DNA from: Mycobacterium sp.
GTDB taxonomy: Bacteria; Actinomycetota; Actinomycetes; Mycobacteriales; Mycobacteriaceae
DNA: 54,953 nucleotides
Assembly: GCA_025965895.1 (NCBI GenBank)
Contig: JAOPWC010000018.1
Coordinates: 1 to 54,953 of the forward strand
Direction of reading: 5' to 3'
Shown: piece by piece, positions 8,080 to 16,492 of the stretch
How the letters are laid out: each line of letters starts with the position of its first letter
How positions within the stretch are numbered: the first letter of the stretch is position 1
Position numbers and translations under genes: made by a program
The notes under the pieces: generated by a model
Told to the model about the DNA's origin: nothing
The model's input: only the letters and a program-made list of their open reading frames with translations
The model's database searches: none

Positions 8080-8167
8080 ATGGTCAACATTGTCGTTTGG
8101 AGGTGGCGGGGCCGAGTCTCGTGAATCCACGGTGGCCCTGGAAGTATCGTGTCAGAATTGCCTTAAG

Positions 8168-8183
8168 TGACAGTAGACTGCCA
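8168..8183. promoter_or_regulatory. TetR-type operator copy 4 (TGACAGTAGACTGCCA)
   Basis: The palindrome with two departures (A at position 8, C at position 14). It ends 18 bases before the ATG of the phosphohistidine-protein gene. With copy 3 it brackets the divergent promoter region, 104 bases apart (about ten helical turns). Confidence 0.72.
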
Positions 8184-8201
8184 CACGAGTCCAGGAGGCG
8201 T

Positions 8202-9809
8202 ATGGACCGCAACGCCGCTGCGCTGACCGATCCCATTCGGGGAAGCAGTGAGCCGAATCGCCTGTGGACACTGACCAACGTAGGCGAGGCGACGCCAGAC
8301 ATCCTCTCGCCCCTGTGCTGGTCGTTGTGGGGCACCGGCGTGGAGTTCGCTTCTCGGGGAGGCCTCTACGACTTTGGTGTGCTGTCCCCGTCGGAGCTGG
8401 AGGTTCCCGACGATCCGAACCGGTGGAGCACGGCGTGTTTCTTCGGCAGGCAGGCGATGAACGTGGACCGCGCCCGAGAACTCGCCGGCCTGCTGCCCGG
8501 CATGACGGGTGACGACTTCGAGCGTGATCTGCTGGGGTCGGTGCGTCCCGATGCCGCACCCACCAAAAGCGATCCGAAGCGCTTGCCGGTAGTCGCCGTC
8601 AAGGCCCCAGTGATGCTGCTGAGGCAACGTTCGGCGCCCCGGCAGATCTACTTTCGGCAGATCGGCTGGTGGCGCACCACGGTGCTGGCCAACACATGGA
8701 CCGACGCCAAAGCCCTGTTGGCCGAGGCGGCCGATCGGTTCAGCGCCGCCATGCGCGTGCACGTCCGCACCCGCCTCATCCTGAATGCCCTTCGCACGCG
8801 GGTCGAGTCGATCGTCGGCAACGCGGGCCGGGCGGATCTGCTGCCAACGCTGCTCGCCGGATGCGGCGGCGTCATCGAAACCGAACTCGCCGACGATGTC
8901 TGGTCGCTCGGACACGGCCGGTTGACCATCGAGGAGTTCCTGACCACGCATGGCTTCCACGGTCCGAACGAGGGCAACGTGATCGGCCACTCCTGGCGCG
9001 AAGATCCTGACGCGGTCTATCGCGCGGCCGCTGCTCACCTCGGCCGGTCAGAACAGGACCGGCCCCGGGCACGCGCCGCGCGGGCTGTGGCCGCCCGTCA
9101 GCGCGCCGAGGCGCAGCTGCTGAGCCCGCTTTCCCCGGTGCGGCGGTTTCTTCTCCGCCGGCTGCTGACGGTCGCCGCAGCGCAGGTGAGGTCGGTCGAA
9201 CTGACCAAGGCCGCGTTCCTGACGGCAGTTGACGGATGCCGGGCCGCCGCCGGTGCGTTGGGCGACGAGCTTGTCCGTGCCGGAATCCTGCTCCGGCCCG
9301 ACGACACCGTCTTTCTGACCGTCGGGGAATTGCTGGCGCCGCTGCCGCCGAATGTGCGAGAGCTCGTCGAATTCCGGCGGGCCCGGCGCGAGGAGTACCG
9401 GCGTGTCGAAGTTCCGCTGGTGTTCACCGGGATGCCGACGCCCATCGAGCACGGCGACGCAACCACCGGCGACGACGGCATCGTGCGCGGTACGCCGGCG
9501 GGCGCGGGGGTGTTCGAGGGCACGGTGCGTGTCGTCCTCGACGCGGAGTCGGAGGACATGCTCGACGACGGCGAGGTGCTGGTGTGCAGGTTCGTCGACC
9601 CGGGCTGGACGGCGCTGGTCTCGCTGGCCGGTGCGCTGGTCACCGATATCGGCAGCCCGGCCAGCCATGGCGCCATCGTGGCCCGCGAACTCGGTATCAC
9701 GTGTGTGGTGGGCACCGGCAACGGCACCCGGGTGCTGCGTAGCGGTGATGTCGTCCGGGTGGACGGGTCAACGGGTCAGGTCGCGGTGCTGGCACGGGCG
9801 GCGGGCTGA
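8202..9809 (+). CDS. PEP-utilizing-type phosphohistidine protein lacking an ATP-grasp domain
   Basis: A 535-residue protein starting at ATG 8202 behind AGGAGG. The C-terminal 100 residues are a PEP-utilizing-enzyme mobile (phosphohistidine) domain, with VTDIGSPASHGAIVARELG carrying the phosphoacceptor His489, then CVVGTGNGT and a VRVDGSTGQV finish. The middle (about 130-400) resembles the substrate-binding central domain of rifampin-phosphotransferase-like proteins. The usual N-terminal PEP/pyruvate-binding ATP-grasp domain of about 300 residues is absent: the protein opens instead with WTLTNVGEATPDILSPLCWS. It therefore cannot charge its own histidine by the known mechanism and needs a partner, or has lost phosphotransfer. 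First gene of a rightward operon, with the next start 2 bp after its stop. Confidence 0.8.
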   Translation: MDRNAAALTDPIRGSSEPNRLWTLTNVGEATPDILSPLCWSLWGTGVEFASRGGLYDFGVLSPSELEVPDDPNRWSTACFFGRQAMNVDRARELAGLLPGMTGDDFERDLLGSVRPDAAPTKSDPKRLPVVAVKAPVMLLRQRSAPRQIYFRQIGWWRTTVLANTWTDAKALLAEAADRFSAAMRVHVRTRLILNALRTRVESIVGNAGRADLLPTLLAGCGGVIETELADDVWSLGHGRLTIEEFLTTHGFHGPNEGNVIGHSWREDPDAVYRAAAAHLGRSEQDRPRARAARAVAARQRAEAQLLSPLSPVRRFLLRRLLTVAAAQVRSVELTKAAFLTAVDGCRAAAGALGDELVRAGILLRPDDTVFLTVGELLAPLPPNVRELVEFRRARREEYRRVEVPLVFTGMPTPIEHGDATTGDDGIVRGTPAGAGVFEGTVRVVLDAESEDMLDDGEVLVCRFVDPGWTALVSLAGALVTDIGSPASHGAIVARELGITCVVGTGNGTRVLRSGDVVRVDGSTGQVAVLARAAG

Positions 9810-9810
9810 G

Positions 9811-10833
9811 GTGGCGCCGTTCGCGCCGGAGGACCTGTCATCGGGGCTACCGGCCTCGCGGGAAGAGACGGTCCGGCAGTGCCCTGATGTTCCCGGGTGG
9901 ACTGAGAACCTGCTGTTCACGCCGTACGACGCCGCCAACGACATCGGGATGTGGCTGCATCTCGGCACGGTGGCCGAGATGTGGGCGATGTGGGAGGACA
10001 GGGTGCTGATCGCGCTGCCGGAGGAGCAGGGCGTTCTGAGCATGTGGGCCTACCACCGCACTGTGCCCGACCGTCAACCGGCGGGTGCCAACCTCGCGTT
10101 TCGCTGCGAAAAGCCGTTCCGCGAGTGGCACATCAGCTTTGACGGCTTCTGTGTGCGGTCGTCCTACGACGCGATGCGCACCGGTTTGCTTGCCGATGGT
10201 CCGAAGAGCCATGTCCGGCTCGACCTTGAGGTGCAAGGCATCACGCCGGTGTGGGACGGCGAGGCCGGCCCGGTCACCGCATCGGGCGCAGGAATGGCCG
10301 AACAGAGCTGGGCCCGGGAGCACTACGAGCAGCTGACCCGGGTGACGGGTGAGGTAACCGTCGATTCCGAGACGGTGGAATTCACCGGCGGCGGATGGCG
10401 TGACCACTCCCGCGGGCCACGGGGAGCCGACACGTTGATGGACTGGGGCGGTCACGTGATCGCCGGGGGAGTGATGCCGAGCGGCCGCGCCTTCGGGCTG
10501 TGTCGGTACTGGGCGCGCGACACCCGGACGACGCTCGAGGGTGCCTACGTTGTCGAGGACGGAACGCTCAGACACGTACGGCTTGACCAGATTCCGCCGC
10601 CCGCAGTGCTCGCCCGCGACGGCGAAGACTTCATCCTGGCGATCGACGGCCGGCAACCCGTGGCGGGCACCATCCGCTCGTCATTGTGGCTCTCGATGGC
10701 CGATGGGCTTCCCTACGGCGTCATCGATCCTGCGCGTGCGTACACCGTCAGCTGGGCAGAGGTGACCTGGGACGGGGAGACGGGTCACGCCTACATCGAA
10801 CGGTCGGACCTCTCCGGCCCCGCCGCGCGTTGA
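9811..10833 (+). CDS. Uncharacterized 340-residue protein coupled to the phosphohistidine protein
   Basis: Starts at GTG 9811, one base after the stop of the preceding gene; the frame is open further upstream inside that gene but only as a shadow. It is rich in aromatics and beta-type segments, with WHISFDGF, a central GGWRDHSRGPRGADTLMDWG motif and GLCRYWARDTRTTLEGAYV. The WRDHSxG motif and two-halved beta layout recall lipocalin-like proteins of the AttH/CrtC type and mycobacterial domains of unknown function, but this is a weak resemblance. No signal peptide. Tight coupling suggests it works with, or binds the ligand of, the phosphohistidine protein. Confidence 0.75.
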   Translation: MAPFAPEDLSSGLPASREETVRQCPDVPGWTENLLFTPYDAANDIGMWLHLGTVAEMWAMWEDRVLIALPEEQGVLSMWAYHRTVPDRQPAGANLAFRCEKPFREWHISFDGFCVRSSYDAMRTGLLADGPKSHVRLDLEVQGITPVWDGEAGPVTASGAGMAEQSWAREHYEQLTRVTGEVTVDSETVEFTGGGWRDHSRGPRGADTLMDWGGHVIAGGVMPSGRAFGLCRYWARDTRTTLEGAYVVEDGTLRHVRLDQIPPPAVLARDGEDFILAIDGRQPVAGTIRSSLWLSMADGLPYGVIDPARAYTVSWAEVTWDGETGHAYIERSDLSGPAAR

Positions 10834-10836
10834 CTG

Positions 10837-10852
10837 TGACAGTCGACTGTCA
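10837..10852. promoter_or_regulatory. TetR-type operator copy 5 (perfect TGACAGTCGACTGTCA)
   Basis: A perfect 16-base palindrome starting 4 bases after the previous stop and 50 bases before the GTG of the next gene. It implies that 10902 onward is a separate, separately repressed transcription unit although the strand does not change. Confidence 0.82.
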
Positions 10853-10901
10853 TACGGTGGCTGGGATGGTCCGGCAGGGCCTTGTCAGAAAGGCGTGATC
10901 A

Positions 10902-11267
10902 GTGGCCGACAACCTGTTTCTTGTGCTGACGAATCCCATTGAGGGAGAGGACGAGGCCTTCAACAAGTGGTATGACTTGCAGCACATCCCCGAGGTTCTC
11001 GATGTCCCCGGTGTGGTCGCGGCGCAGCGCTACGACCTCTCCGAGATCAAGGTCCCCGATGACGAGGATCTTCCCGCCCAGCTGCCGACACCGACGCACC
11101 GCTATCTCGTGGTCTACGAACTCGAGCGCGAACCTGACACTGTCATGCAGGAGTTCCTCTCGCGGGTGATGGCCGGCAAATTGTCGCTCGGTGAGACGCT
11201 CGACCTGGGCACGATCTCGATGACCGGCTGGGTGCCGCGTGGCGAACGCCGAACGGTTGAGAAGTAG
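10902..11267 (+). CDS. Small EthD/dimeric alpha-beta-barrel-like protein
   Basis: A 121-residue protein from GTG 10902. NLFLVLTNPIEGEDEAFNKW then YDLQHIPEVLDVPGVVAAQR is the hallmark start of EthD-like dimeric alpha-beta-barrel proteins, where the first strand is followed by a W-Y-x-x-x-H-x-P-E motif. The second half has a matching strand (HRYLVVYEL). Such proteins act as small accessory enzymes or isomerases beside P450 and steroid or terpene degradation genes. Preceded by a perfect operator; its stop overlaps the start of the nitroreductase gene by one base. Exact reaction unknown. Confidence 0.8.
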   Translation: MADNLFLVLTNPIEGEDEAFNKWYDLQHIPEVLDVPGVVAAQRYDLSEIKVPDDEDLPAQLPTPTHRYLVVYELEREPDTVMQEFLSRVMAGKLSLGETLDLGTISMTGWVPRGERRTVEK

Positions 11268-11875
11268 TGGGCGACCTGCGTGCCGTCATGCACGCCCAGC
11301 GTGCCTGTCGGCGATTCGACCCCGACGGCAAGGTACTGGACTCCGATGTCGAGCAGATGCTGCAGGCCGCCGTGCATGCCCCAAGTGCGGAGAACACTCA
11401 GCCGTGGGCGTTCGTCGTCGTCCGTGACGGGCGGACCCGATCGGAGCTGGCGCAGTGGTGGACTGAGACGTGGAATGCCGGGGGTGGCGATTTCATCCGG
11501 CAAAGCCTCGACGACGAGGCGCTGGTCGCGGATCTCGAATACGGCTTCAACCGAGGGGGATTCGCGGCCGCACCTGTCGTCATCGCGATATGCGCTGACA
11601 CGGAACGCGTCGCGGAGATCTACGCGCCGTCATCCATCTACCCTGCTGTGCAGAATCTGCTTCTCGCCGCGGCTGACATGGGCTACGGCTCCTGCCTGAC
11701 GACAGGACTGACCACGTTCGGAGTCGAGCGCGTCCGCCAACTTCTCAAACTTCCCGACACGTTGTTGCCGATGGCGGCTGTCTACCTCGGCGTGCCGGCG
11801 AGGAAATTGTCCCCGCCCCGCCGTCGGCCCGCCACGTCGGTGACGTTCCGCGAGCGGTTCGGCAACCCCTGGTGA
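11267..11875 (+). CDS. Nitroreductase-family FMN protein
   Basis: A 202-residue nitroreductase fold protein starting at GTG 11267, whose first G is the last base of the preceding TAG. The FMN-binding start is visible as MHAQRACRRFDPDGKV, then HAPSAENTQPWAFVVV near residue 40, and the C-terminal GYGSCLTTGLTTFGVERVRQLL with a closing Tyr-Leu-Gly-x-Pro segment. Family members reduce nitro groups, quinones or enoyl-type double bonds with NAD(P)H, or dehalogenate. Within this operon it could reduce or desaturate a ring or acyl intermediate. Cytoplasmic. Confidence 0.85.
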   Translation: MGDLRAVMHAQRACRRFDPDGKVLDSDVEQMLQAAVHAPSAENTQPWAFVVVRDGRTRSELAQWWTETWNAGGGDFIRQSLDDEALVADLEYGFNRGGFAAAPVVIAICADTERVAEIYAPSSIYPAVQNLLLAAADMGYGSCLTTGLTTFGVERVRQLLKLPDTLLPMAAVYLGVPARKLSPPRRRPATSVTFRERFGNPW

Positions 11876-11894
11876 CGAGAACGGAGCGCTGCCA

Positions 11895-14054
11895 ATGCCA
11901 TTGGCGATAACGGAGGAGCACCGCGCACTCGCCGATGTCGCCAGGTCGATGGTGTCCGGCCGAGCGGGAACCACTGGTGCCCGCCGCGTCCTGCTCGACC
12001 GGGAGACGGGCCGGCGTTGGTGGTCCGACGACGGCCTCTGGAAAGAGATCGTGTCCACCGGCTGGCTGGGCCTGCACATCGACGAGGAGTTCGGGGGCCA
12101 GGGCTACGGGCTGCCCGAGTTGACCATCGTCCTTGAGCAACTGGGCCGCGCGGCGATTGGCGGGCCGTTCCTTCCGACGGTGGCCGCCTCGTCGGTGATC
12201 GCTGAGGTCGGCACCGACGAGCAGCGCCGGCGGTGGCTGCCGCGCTTGGTGTCGGGCGACCTGGTAGCAGGCATCGTAACGGCCCCCACGACAAGCGTTG
12301 TGAAACAAACGGATTCGGCGATATCCGCCGAAGCCGCGGCGGCGCTGGGGGAGCCGGGCACCGACGTGTTTCTGCTTCGGGTGGGTGATGACCTGGTGCT
12401 CATCGAAGCCGGCGACGCGGTATCCACCCGTGACATCGACTCGGTGGACCGGCTGCTGCGCCCGATCACGGTGCTGAGCCTGTCCTCCGCCCCGGTCGCC
12501 GAGTTGTTCGAAGGCGCGGCCTCGTGCGCTGCCCGGACCATAGCGCTGCTGGGCGCCGCCGAGGCGGTCGGTGGGCTGGCCGCGTGCACCGAGATGGCAA
12601 CGGCCTACGCCGCCACGCGAGAGCAGTTCGGCCGCCCGATCGGATCGTTTCAGGCCGTCAAGCATCACTGCGGGAACATGCTTGTCGACACGGAACTGGC
12701 GGTGGCGGTCACCTGGGATGCCGCGCGGGCCCGCGGCCCGGAGGCCGAGCTGGCGGTCACGATGGCCGCCGCGCACGTGCTGCCCGCCTATCAGCGGGCG
12801 GCGCTGCAGAATGTCCAGGTCCACGGCGGCATCGGCTACACCTGGGAACACGACGCCCACCTATACGTCAGGCGGGCGACGGTGTTGCTGGCCTTCATGG
12901 GCGGTCCGGACGCATTGCGTGACAAGGTTTTCGGGCTGCAGAGCAGCGGACTGCGGCGAGGTCACTCGGTCGAGCTGCCACCCGAAGCCGAGCAGTACCG
13001 GCAGGCCGCGCAGGAGTTCCGCGCCGGACTTGAGCGGACCGGGACGGCAGAGCGCCCGGCGCTGTGGGCGCGCAGCGGTTACCTTCAGCCGCACTGGCCG
13101 AGGCCGTTCGGCCGGGGCGCCGACTCCGTAGAGCAACTGATCATCGAGGAGGTTCTCGACGGTCTCGACAAGCCGAGTCTCGGACTGGGTGAGTGGGTGG
13201 TGCCGACCCTGCTCCAGCACGGAAGCACCGAACAGATCGAGCGTTTGATCTGGCCCAGCCTGGAAGGTGAACTGCGCTGGTGTCAGCTGTTCAGCGAGCC
13301 GGGCGCCGGCTCGGACGCGGCGGCGGTGGCCACCAGGGCGAAGCGAGTCGACGACGGCTGGTTGGTGACCGGCCAGAAGGTGTGGACAAGCGACGCGATG
13401 AACTGTCAACGCGGTCTGGCCACGGTGCGAACCGATGCGGACGCGCCGAAGCACAAGGGCATTACCGCGATGATTATCGACCTCGCGGACCCCGGTGTCG
13501 ATATCCGCCCGCTCAAGGAGATCACCGGCGAGACGCTGTTCAACGAGGTTTTCTTCAACGAGGTTTTCGTGCCGGACCACGACGTGGTCGGCGCCGTGAA
13601 CGCCGGCTGGACGGTGGCGATGGCGACGTTCGGCAACGAACGGGTCTCCATTGCAGGCGGCTCGGTGACGATGGGCGCCGGCGCGCTCATCGACCTGTTG
13701 CTGCGTTATCGGCCGGCCGACGGCGGCTTGGCGCGCGATGTCGGTGCGCTACTGGTCGAGGCCTATGCCCTTGCGGCACTGAACCTTCGGCGGGCGGCCA
13801 GGGCCGTCTTCGATACCGGCCCGGGGATAGAGGGCAACATCGCCAAACTTTTCGGGGCGGAACACGCTCAACGTGTCGCGGAGCTGGCAATGCGTATCGG
13901 CGGGGTAGCCGTCCTCACCGGCCGTGAGGCCGAGGTCGTGCACGACTACCTGTTCAGCCGCTGCCTGACGATCGCGGGCGGCACGTCGGAAATCGTCAGA
14001 AATCTCATCGCCGAACGCATCCTCGGCCTGCCGCGCGATCCGGCACCGAAGTAG
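11895..14054 (+). CDS. Two-domain acyl-CoA dehydrogenase (FadE6/FadE34 architecture)
   Basis: A 719-residue protein made of two acyl-CoA dehydrogenase modules in tandem. The first (about 1-345) has FGGQGYGLPEL and ends QNVQVHGGIGYTWEHDAHLY. The second (about 365-715) has LFSEPGAGSDAAAVATRAKR, WTSDA, FNEVFFNEVFVPDHDVVG and IAGGTSEIVRN. The length and arrangement match mycobacterial FadE proteins in which two domains replace the usual heteromeric pair acting on bulky ring-bearing acyl-CoAs. In the second module the glutamate of the MCAD-type YEGT motif is replaced (AGGT), so the base must lie elsewhere. Starts at ATG 11895, 19 bp after the nitroreductase. Expected to oxidise an acyl-CoA to an enoyl-CoA with FAD. 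Confidence 0.9.
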   Translation: MPLAITEEHRALADVARSMVSGRAGTTGARRVLLDRETGRRWWSDDGLWKEIVSTGWLGLHIDEEFGGQGYGLPELTIVLEQLGRAAIGGPFLPTVAASSVIAEVGTDEQRRRWLPRLVSGDLVAGIVTAPTTSVVKQTDSAISAEAAAALGEPGTDVFLLRVGDDLVLIEAGDAVSTRDIDSVDRLLRPITVLSLSSAPVAELFEGAASCAARTIALLGAAEAVGGLAACTEMATAYAATREQFGRPIGSFQAVKHHCGNMLVDTELAVAVTWDAARARGPEAELAVTMAAAHVLPAYQRAALQNVQVHGGIGYTWEHDAHLYVRRATVLLAFMGGPDALRDKVFGLQSSGLRRGHSVELPPEAEQYRQAAQEFRAGLERTGTAERPALWARSGYLQPHWPRPFGRGADSVEQLIIEEVLDGLDKPSLGLGEWVVPTLLQHGSTEQIERLIWPSLEGELRWCQLFSEPGAGSDAAAVATRAKRVDDGWLVTGQKVWTSDAMNCQRGLATVRTDADAPKHKGITAMIIDLADPGVDIRPLKEITGETLFNEVFFNEVFVPDHDVVGAVNAGWTVAMATFGNERVSIAGGSVTMGAGALIDLLLRYRPADGGLARDVGALLVEAYALAALNLRRAARAVFDTGPGIEGNIAKLFGAEHAQRVAELAMRIGGVAVLTGREAEVVHDYLFSRCLTIAGGTSEIVRNLIAERILGLPRDPAPK

Positions 14055-14067
14055 ATCGGAGAACGAC

Positions 14068-15204
14068 ATGACTTGTGCCATCGCCGGAGTCGGGCGCAGC
14101 ACGTATTCGCGGAACTCGGGCCGCACCACCAGGGGCATGGCCGTGGCGGCGTGCCGTGACGCGATCGCCGATGCCGGGCTGACGACGGCCGACATCGACG
14201 GTATCTGCACCTACATGGCGAATGATTCCGAGCAGCCGATCTTCATCGGCTGGGCGTTGGGGATCGACGAATTGGCATGGGCCAACGCCATGATCGGCGG
14301 CGGGAACCTCGTCGCCGACCAGATCGCCACGGCTGCAGCGGTCATCGAGGCCGGCATCTGTAAAGCGGTCCTGGTGTACCGCTCACTCAACGGCCGCTCC
14401 GGATACCGATTCGGGCACATCGAGGGGCCGATGCGCGTGCCGCACCACGACCAGTTCGACACCGCGTCAGGCTTCATGGTGCCCCCCCAGTGGTTCGCCA
14501 TGTGGGCCCGCCGTCACCAGCACGAGTACGGCTCGACGTGTGAGGACCTCGGCCAGATAGCGATCACCCAGCGAGCCCACGCCGGGCCGAACGAGCATGC
14601 GCTGCGTCGTGAACCGCTGACCATGGACGACTACCTGGCAGCACGCTGGATCAACGAGCCATTCCGCGTGCTGGACTGCACGTCGGAGGTGGACGGCGCG
14701 GTGGCGATCCTGATCACCGGCGAGGAGATCGCCCGCAACGCCAACCAGCCGCCCGTGTGGCTGGTGGGCTCGTCCAATTCCCAGGGCGGTGCAGGTTGGA
14801 CCGAGTGGGATGATCCCACCGAGATGTATTCGCGCTCTGCCGGTCCCAAGATCTGGCAAAAGACCGGCCTGAGCCCGACCGACATGGATGTGGCCTGTAT
14901 GTACGACTGCTTCACCTATACCGTGATGGCGACGATGGAAGGCTTCGGCTTCTGCGAGAAAGGCGAAGTGGGGAAGTTCTTTTCAACCGGGAGGGCCACT
15001 TACGGTGGCGACGTGGTAATCAACCCGCACGGTGGCCTGCTTTCGGAAGGGTACATTCACGGATTGAATCACCATTACGAGGCGGCGCTGCAGCTGCGCC
15101 ACGCCGCAGGGGCGCGCCAGGTGGACAACGCGCACCTCGCGCTGGTCACCGCCGGCGGCGGACCGTTCGGCGGCGCAAACGTCTACAGCAGGGAGCATCC
15201 GTGA
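14068..15204 (+). CDS. Thiolase-like lipid-transfer protein (Ltp-type aldolase subunit)
   Basis: A 378-residue thiolase-superfamily protein from ATG 14068. It starts CAIAGVGRSTYSRNSGRT, has the DIDGICTYM segment and ends HGGLLSEGYIHGLNHHYEAA then GGGPFGGANV. The usual thiolase nucleophilic Cys region reads differently, as in Ltp2-type proteins, which are retro-aldolases and not true thiolases. It overlaps the DUF35 gene by 4 bp (GTGA), the pairing seen for Ltp2 with ChsH2-DUF35, where the two form a heteromer that cleaves a beta-hydroxyacyl-CoA side chain. I infer a retro-aldol C-C cleavage step in the island. Confidence 0.85.
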   Translation: MTCAIAGVGRSTYSRNSGRTTRGMAVAACRDAIADAGLTTADIDGICTYMANDSEQPIFIGWALGIDELAWANAMIGGGNLVADQIATAAAVIEAGICKAVLVYRSLNGRSGYRFGHIEGPMRVPHHDQFDTASGFMVPPQWFAMWARRHQHEYGSTCEDLGQIAITQRAHAGPNEHALRREPLTMDDYLAARWINEPFRVLDCTSEVDGAVAILITGEEIARNANQPPVWLVGSSNSQGGAGWTEWDDPTEMYSRSAGPKIWQKTGLSPTDMDVACMYDCFTYTVMATMEGFGFCEKGEVGKFFSTGRATYGGDVVINPHGGLLSEGYIHGLNHHYEAALQLRHAAGARQVDNAHLALVTAGGGPFGGANVYSREHP

Positions 15205-15650
15205 CCGATCCATCACCGGCACCGCAGGGCCGGCGACATTCAGCACCTCCGGCACCGGTTCCGGTACCCGATCCGGACTCGGCGCCGTACTGGGAGGCGC
15301 TGAAGAACGGCAAGCTGATGCTGTGCCGCTGCGACGACACCGGCACGTGGATACACCCGCCGCTGGAACGCAGCCGGTTCACCGGCGGTCCCGTCCATTT
15401 CGAGGAAGTCAGCGGCAAGGGCTCGATTTACAGCTATATCGTTGTGCGGCAGGCGTTGGTACCCGGTAGGACGCCGCCCTACGTCGTCGGACTCATCGAG
15501 CTGGCCGAGCAGCCGGGTCTGCGGATCAACGCGGTTGTCGACGCCGATCCGGCGGATGTCCGGGTCGGCCAGCAGGTGCAAGCCCGCATCGCCGAACTGG
15601 GAGACAGTGGATTTTGCATTCCCGAATTCCTTATCACGGAAACCGATTGA
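15201..15650 (+). CDS. DUF35 OB-fold partner of the Ltp-type thiolase, without zinc ribbon Cys
   Basis: A 149-residue protein from GTG 15201, overlapping the thiolase stop. After a Pro-rich 25-residue leader it has YWEALKNGKLMLCRCDDTGTW, the rubredoxin-like ribbon region of DUF35 proteins, but only one of four zinc-binding positions keeps a Cys pattern. The OB fold follows: GSIYSYIVVRQALVP, PYVVGLIELAEQPGLRINAVV and the closing FCIPEFLI. DUF35 proteins dock on thiolases and gate CoA substrates. Strong partner to the upstream thiolase by overlap; a zinc-ribbon-bearing relative is encoded at 17690-18160. Confidence 0.85.
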   Translation: MTDPSPAPQGRRHSAPPAPVPVPDPDSAPYWEALKNGKLMLCRCDDTGTWIHPPLERSRFTGGPVHFEEVSGKGSIYSYIVVRQALVPGRTPPYVVGLIELAEQPGLRINAVVDADPADVRVGQQVQARIAELGDSGFCIPEFLITETD

Positions 15651-15660
15651 GGAGATAGCA

Positions 15661-16482
15661 ATGGGGAGAATGGACGGGCGCGTCGCCTTCATCACGGGTG
15701 CGGGTAAGGGACAGGGACGGTCCCACGCCGTTCGGCTGGCCGAGGAGGGCGCTGACATCGTCGGTGTCGACATCTGCCGGCAACTCGACGGTGTGCTGTA
15801 TGCGATGGCGACCCCAGAGGATCTCGAGGAGACAAAAAACCTCGTGGAGAAGACCGGTCGCGGGATGATCGCGCGTCAAGCCGACGTCCGCGACCGCAAA
15901 GCACTGCAGGCCGCGTTCGACGACGGTGTCGCGGAGTTCGGCCACATCGACACCGTCGTGGCCAATGCGGGCATCCTGCTCAACCGCGTCGACGAGCCCG
16001 ACCCCGAGGCGGCGTGGGAGCTCGGTATCGGCGTGATGCTGACCGGCGTCTGGAACACCTTGCAGGTCGCCAGCGCCCACATGATGGAGTCCGACCGCGG
16101 CGGCGCCATCGTCGCCACCAGCTCGATGGCGGGTTTGAAGGCCCTGACCGACGGCAGCGGCGGTGCTGACGCGTACGCAGCGGCGAAGATTGGTGTCACC
16201 GGCCTTGTGCGCGCCTACGCGCAGCGCCTTGCCTCGAAGAACATCCGGGTGATGGCCATCGCGCCGACCGGTGTCAACACCTCGATGATTATGGAGAACC
16301 CGGCACTGTTCGAGGTGATCGCCCAGCATGAGCATCTCGCGAAGGCGATGACCAATGCGCTGCCCGTCGCGGTGATCGAACCCGCCGACGTCTCGGAGAC
16401 GGTGTTGTTCCTGGTGTCGGACAGCGGCCGGTACTACACCGGCACCACGCTGATGCTCGACGCAGGTATGAATATGACCTGA
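15661..16482 (+). CDS. Mycofactocin-type short-chain dehydrogenase/reductase
   Basis: A 273-residue SDR from ATG 15661 behind GAGGAGATA. The Rossmann start ITGAGKGQGRSHAVRLAEEG, NAG motif (VVANAGIL), catalytic Ser in ATSSMAG and YAAAK are present. The insert between the second strand and the DVRD element (QLDGVLYAMATPEDLEETK) is typical of mycofactocin-coupled SDRs, whose nicotinamide cofactor is not exchangeable and which pass electrons to mycofactocin. No mycofactocin biosynthesis genes are in the window. Last gene of the rightward operon, 10 bp from the converging kinase gene. Probably oxidises an alcohol generated by the P450s or the aldolase. Confidence 0.9.
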   Translation: MGRMDGRVAFITGAGKGQGRSHAVRLAEEGADIVGVDICRQLDGVLYAMATPEDLEETKNLVEKTGRGMIARQADVRDRKALQAAFDDGVAEFGHIDTVVANAGILLNRVDEPDPEAAWELGIGVMLTGVWNTLQVASAHMMESDRGGAIVATSSMAGLKALTDGSGGADAYAAAKIGVTGLVRAYAQRLASKNIRVMAIAPTGVNTSMIMENPALFEVIAQHEHLAKAMTNALPVAVIEPADVSETVLFLVSDSGRYYTGTTLMLDAGMNMT

Positions 16483-16492
16483 GCCGGCCGGA

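Noticed and set aside
11745..12860. Long leftward open frame opposite nitroreductase and FadE
   Set aside because: Arg/Gly-rich shadow of the acyl-CoA dehydrogenase with no recognisable domain or ribosome site.
13539..13568. Perfect 15-bp tandem repeat (TTCAACGAGGTTTTC twice) in the FadE gene
   Set aside because: It encodes FNEVFFNEVF, a normal segment in acyl-CoA dehydrogenases of this class, so it is probably not an insertion.
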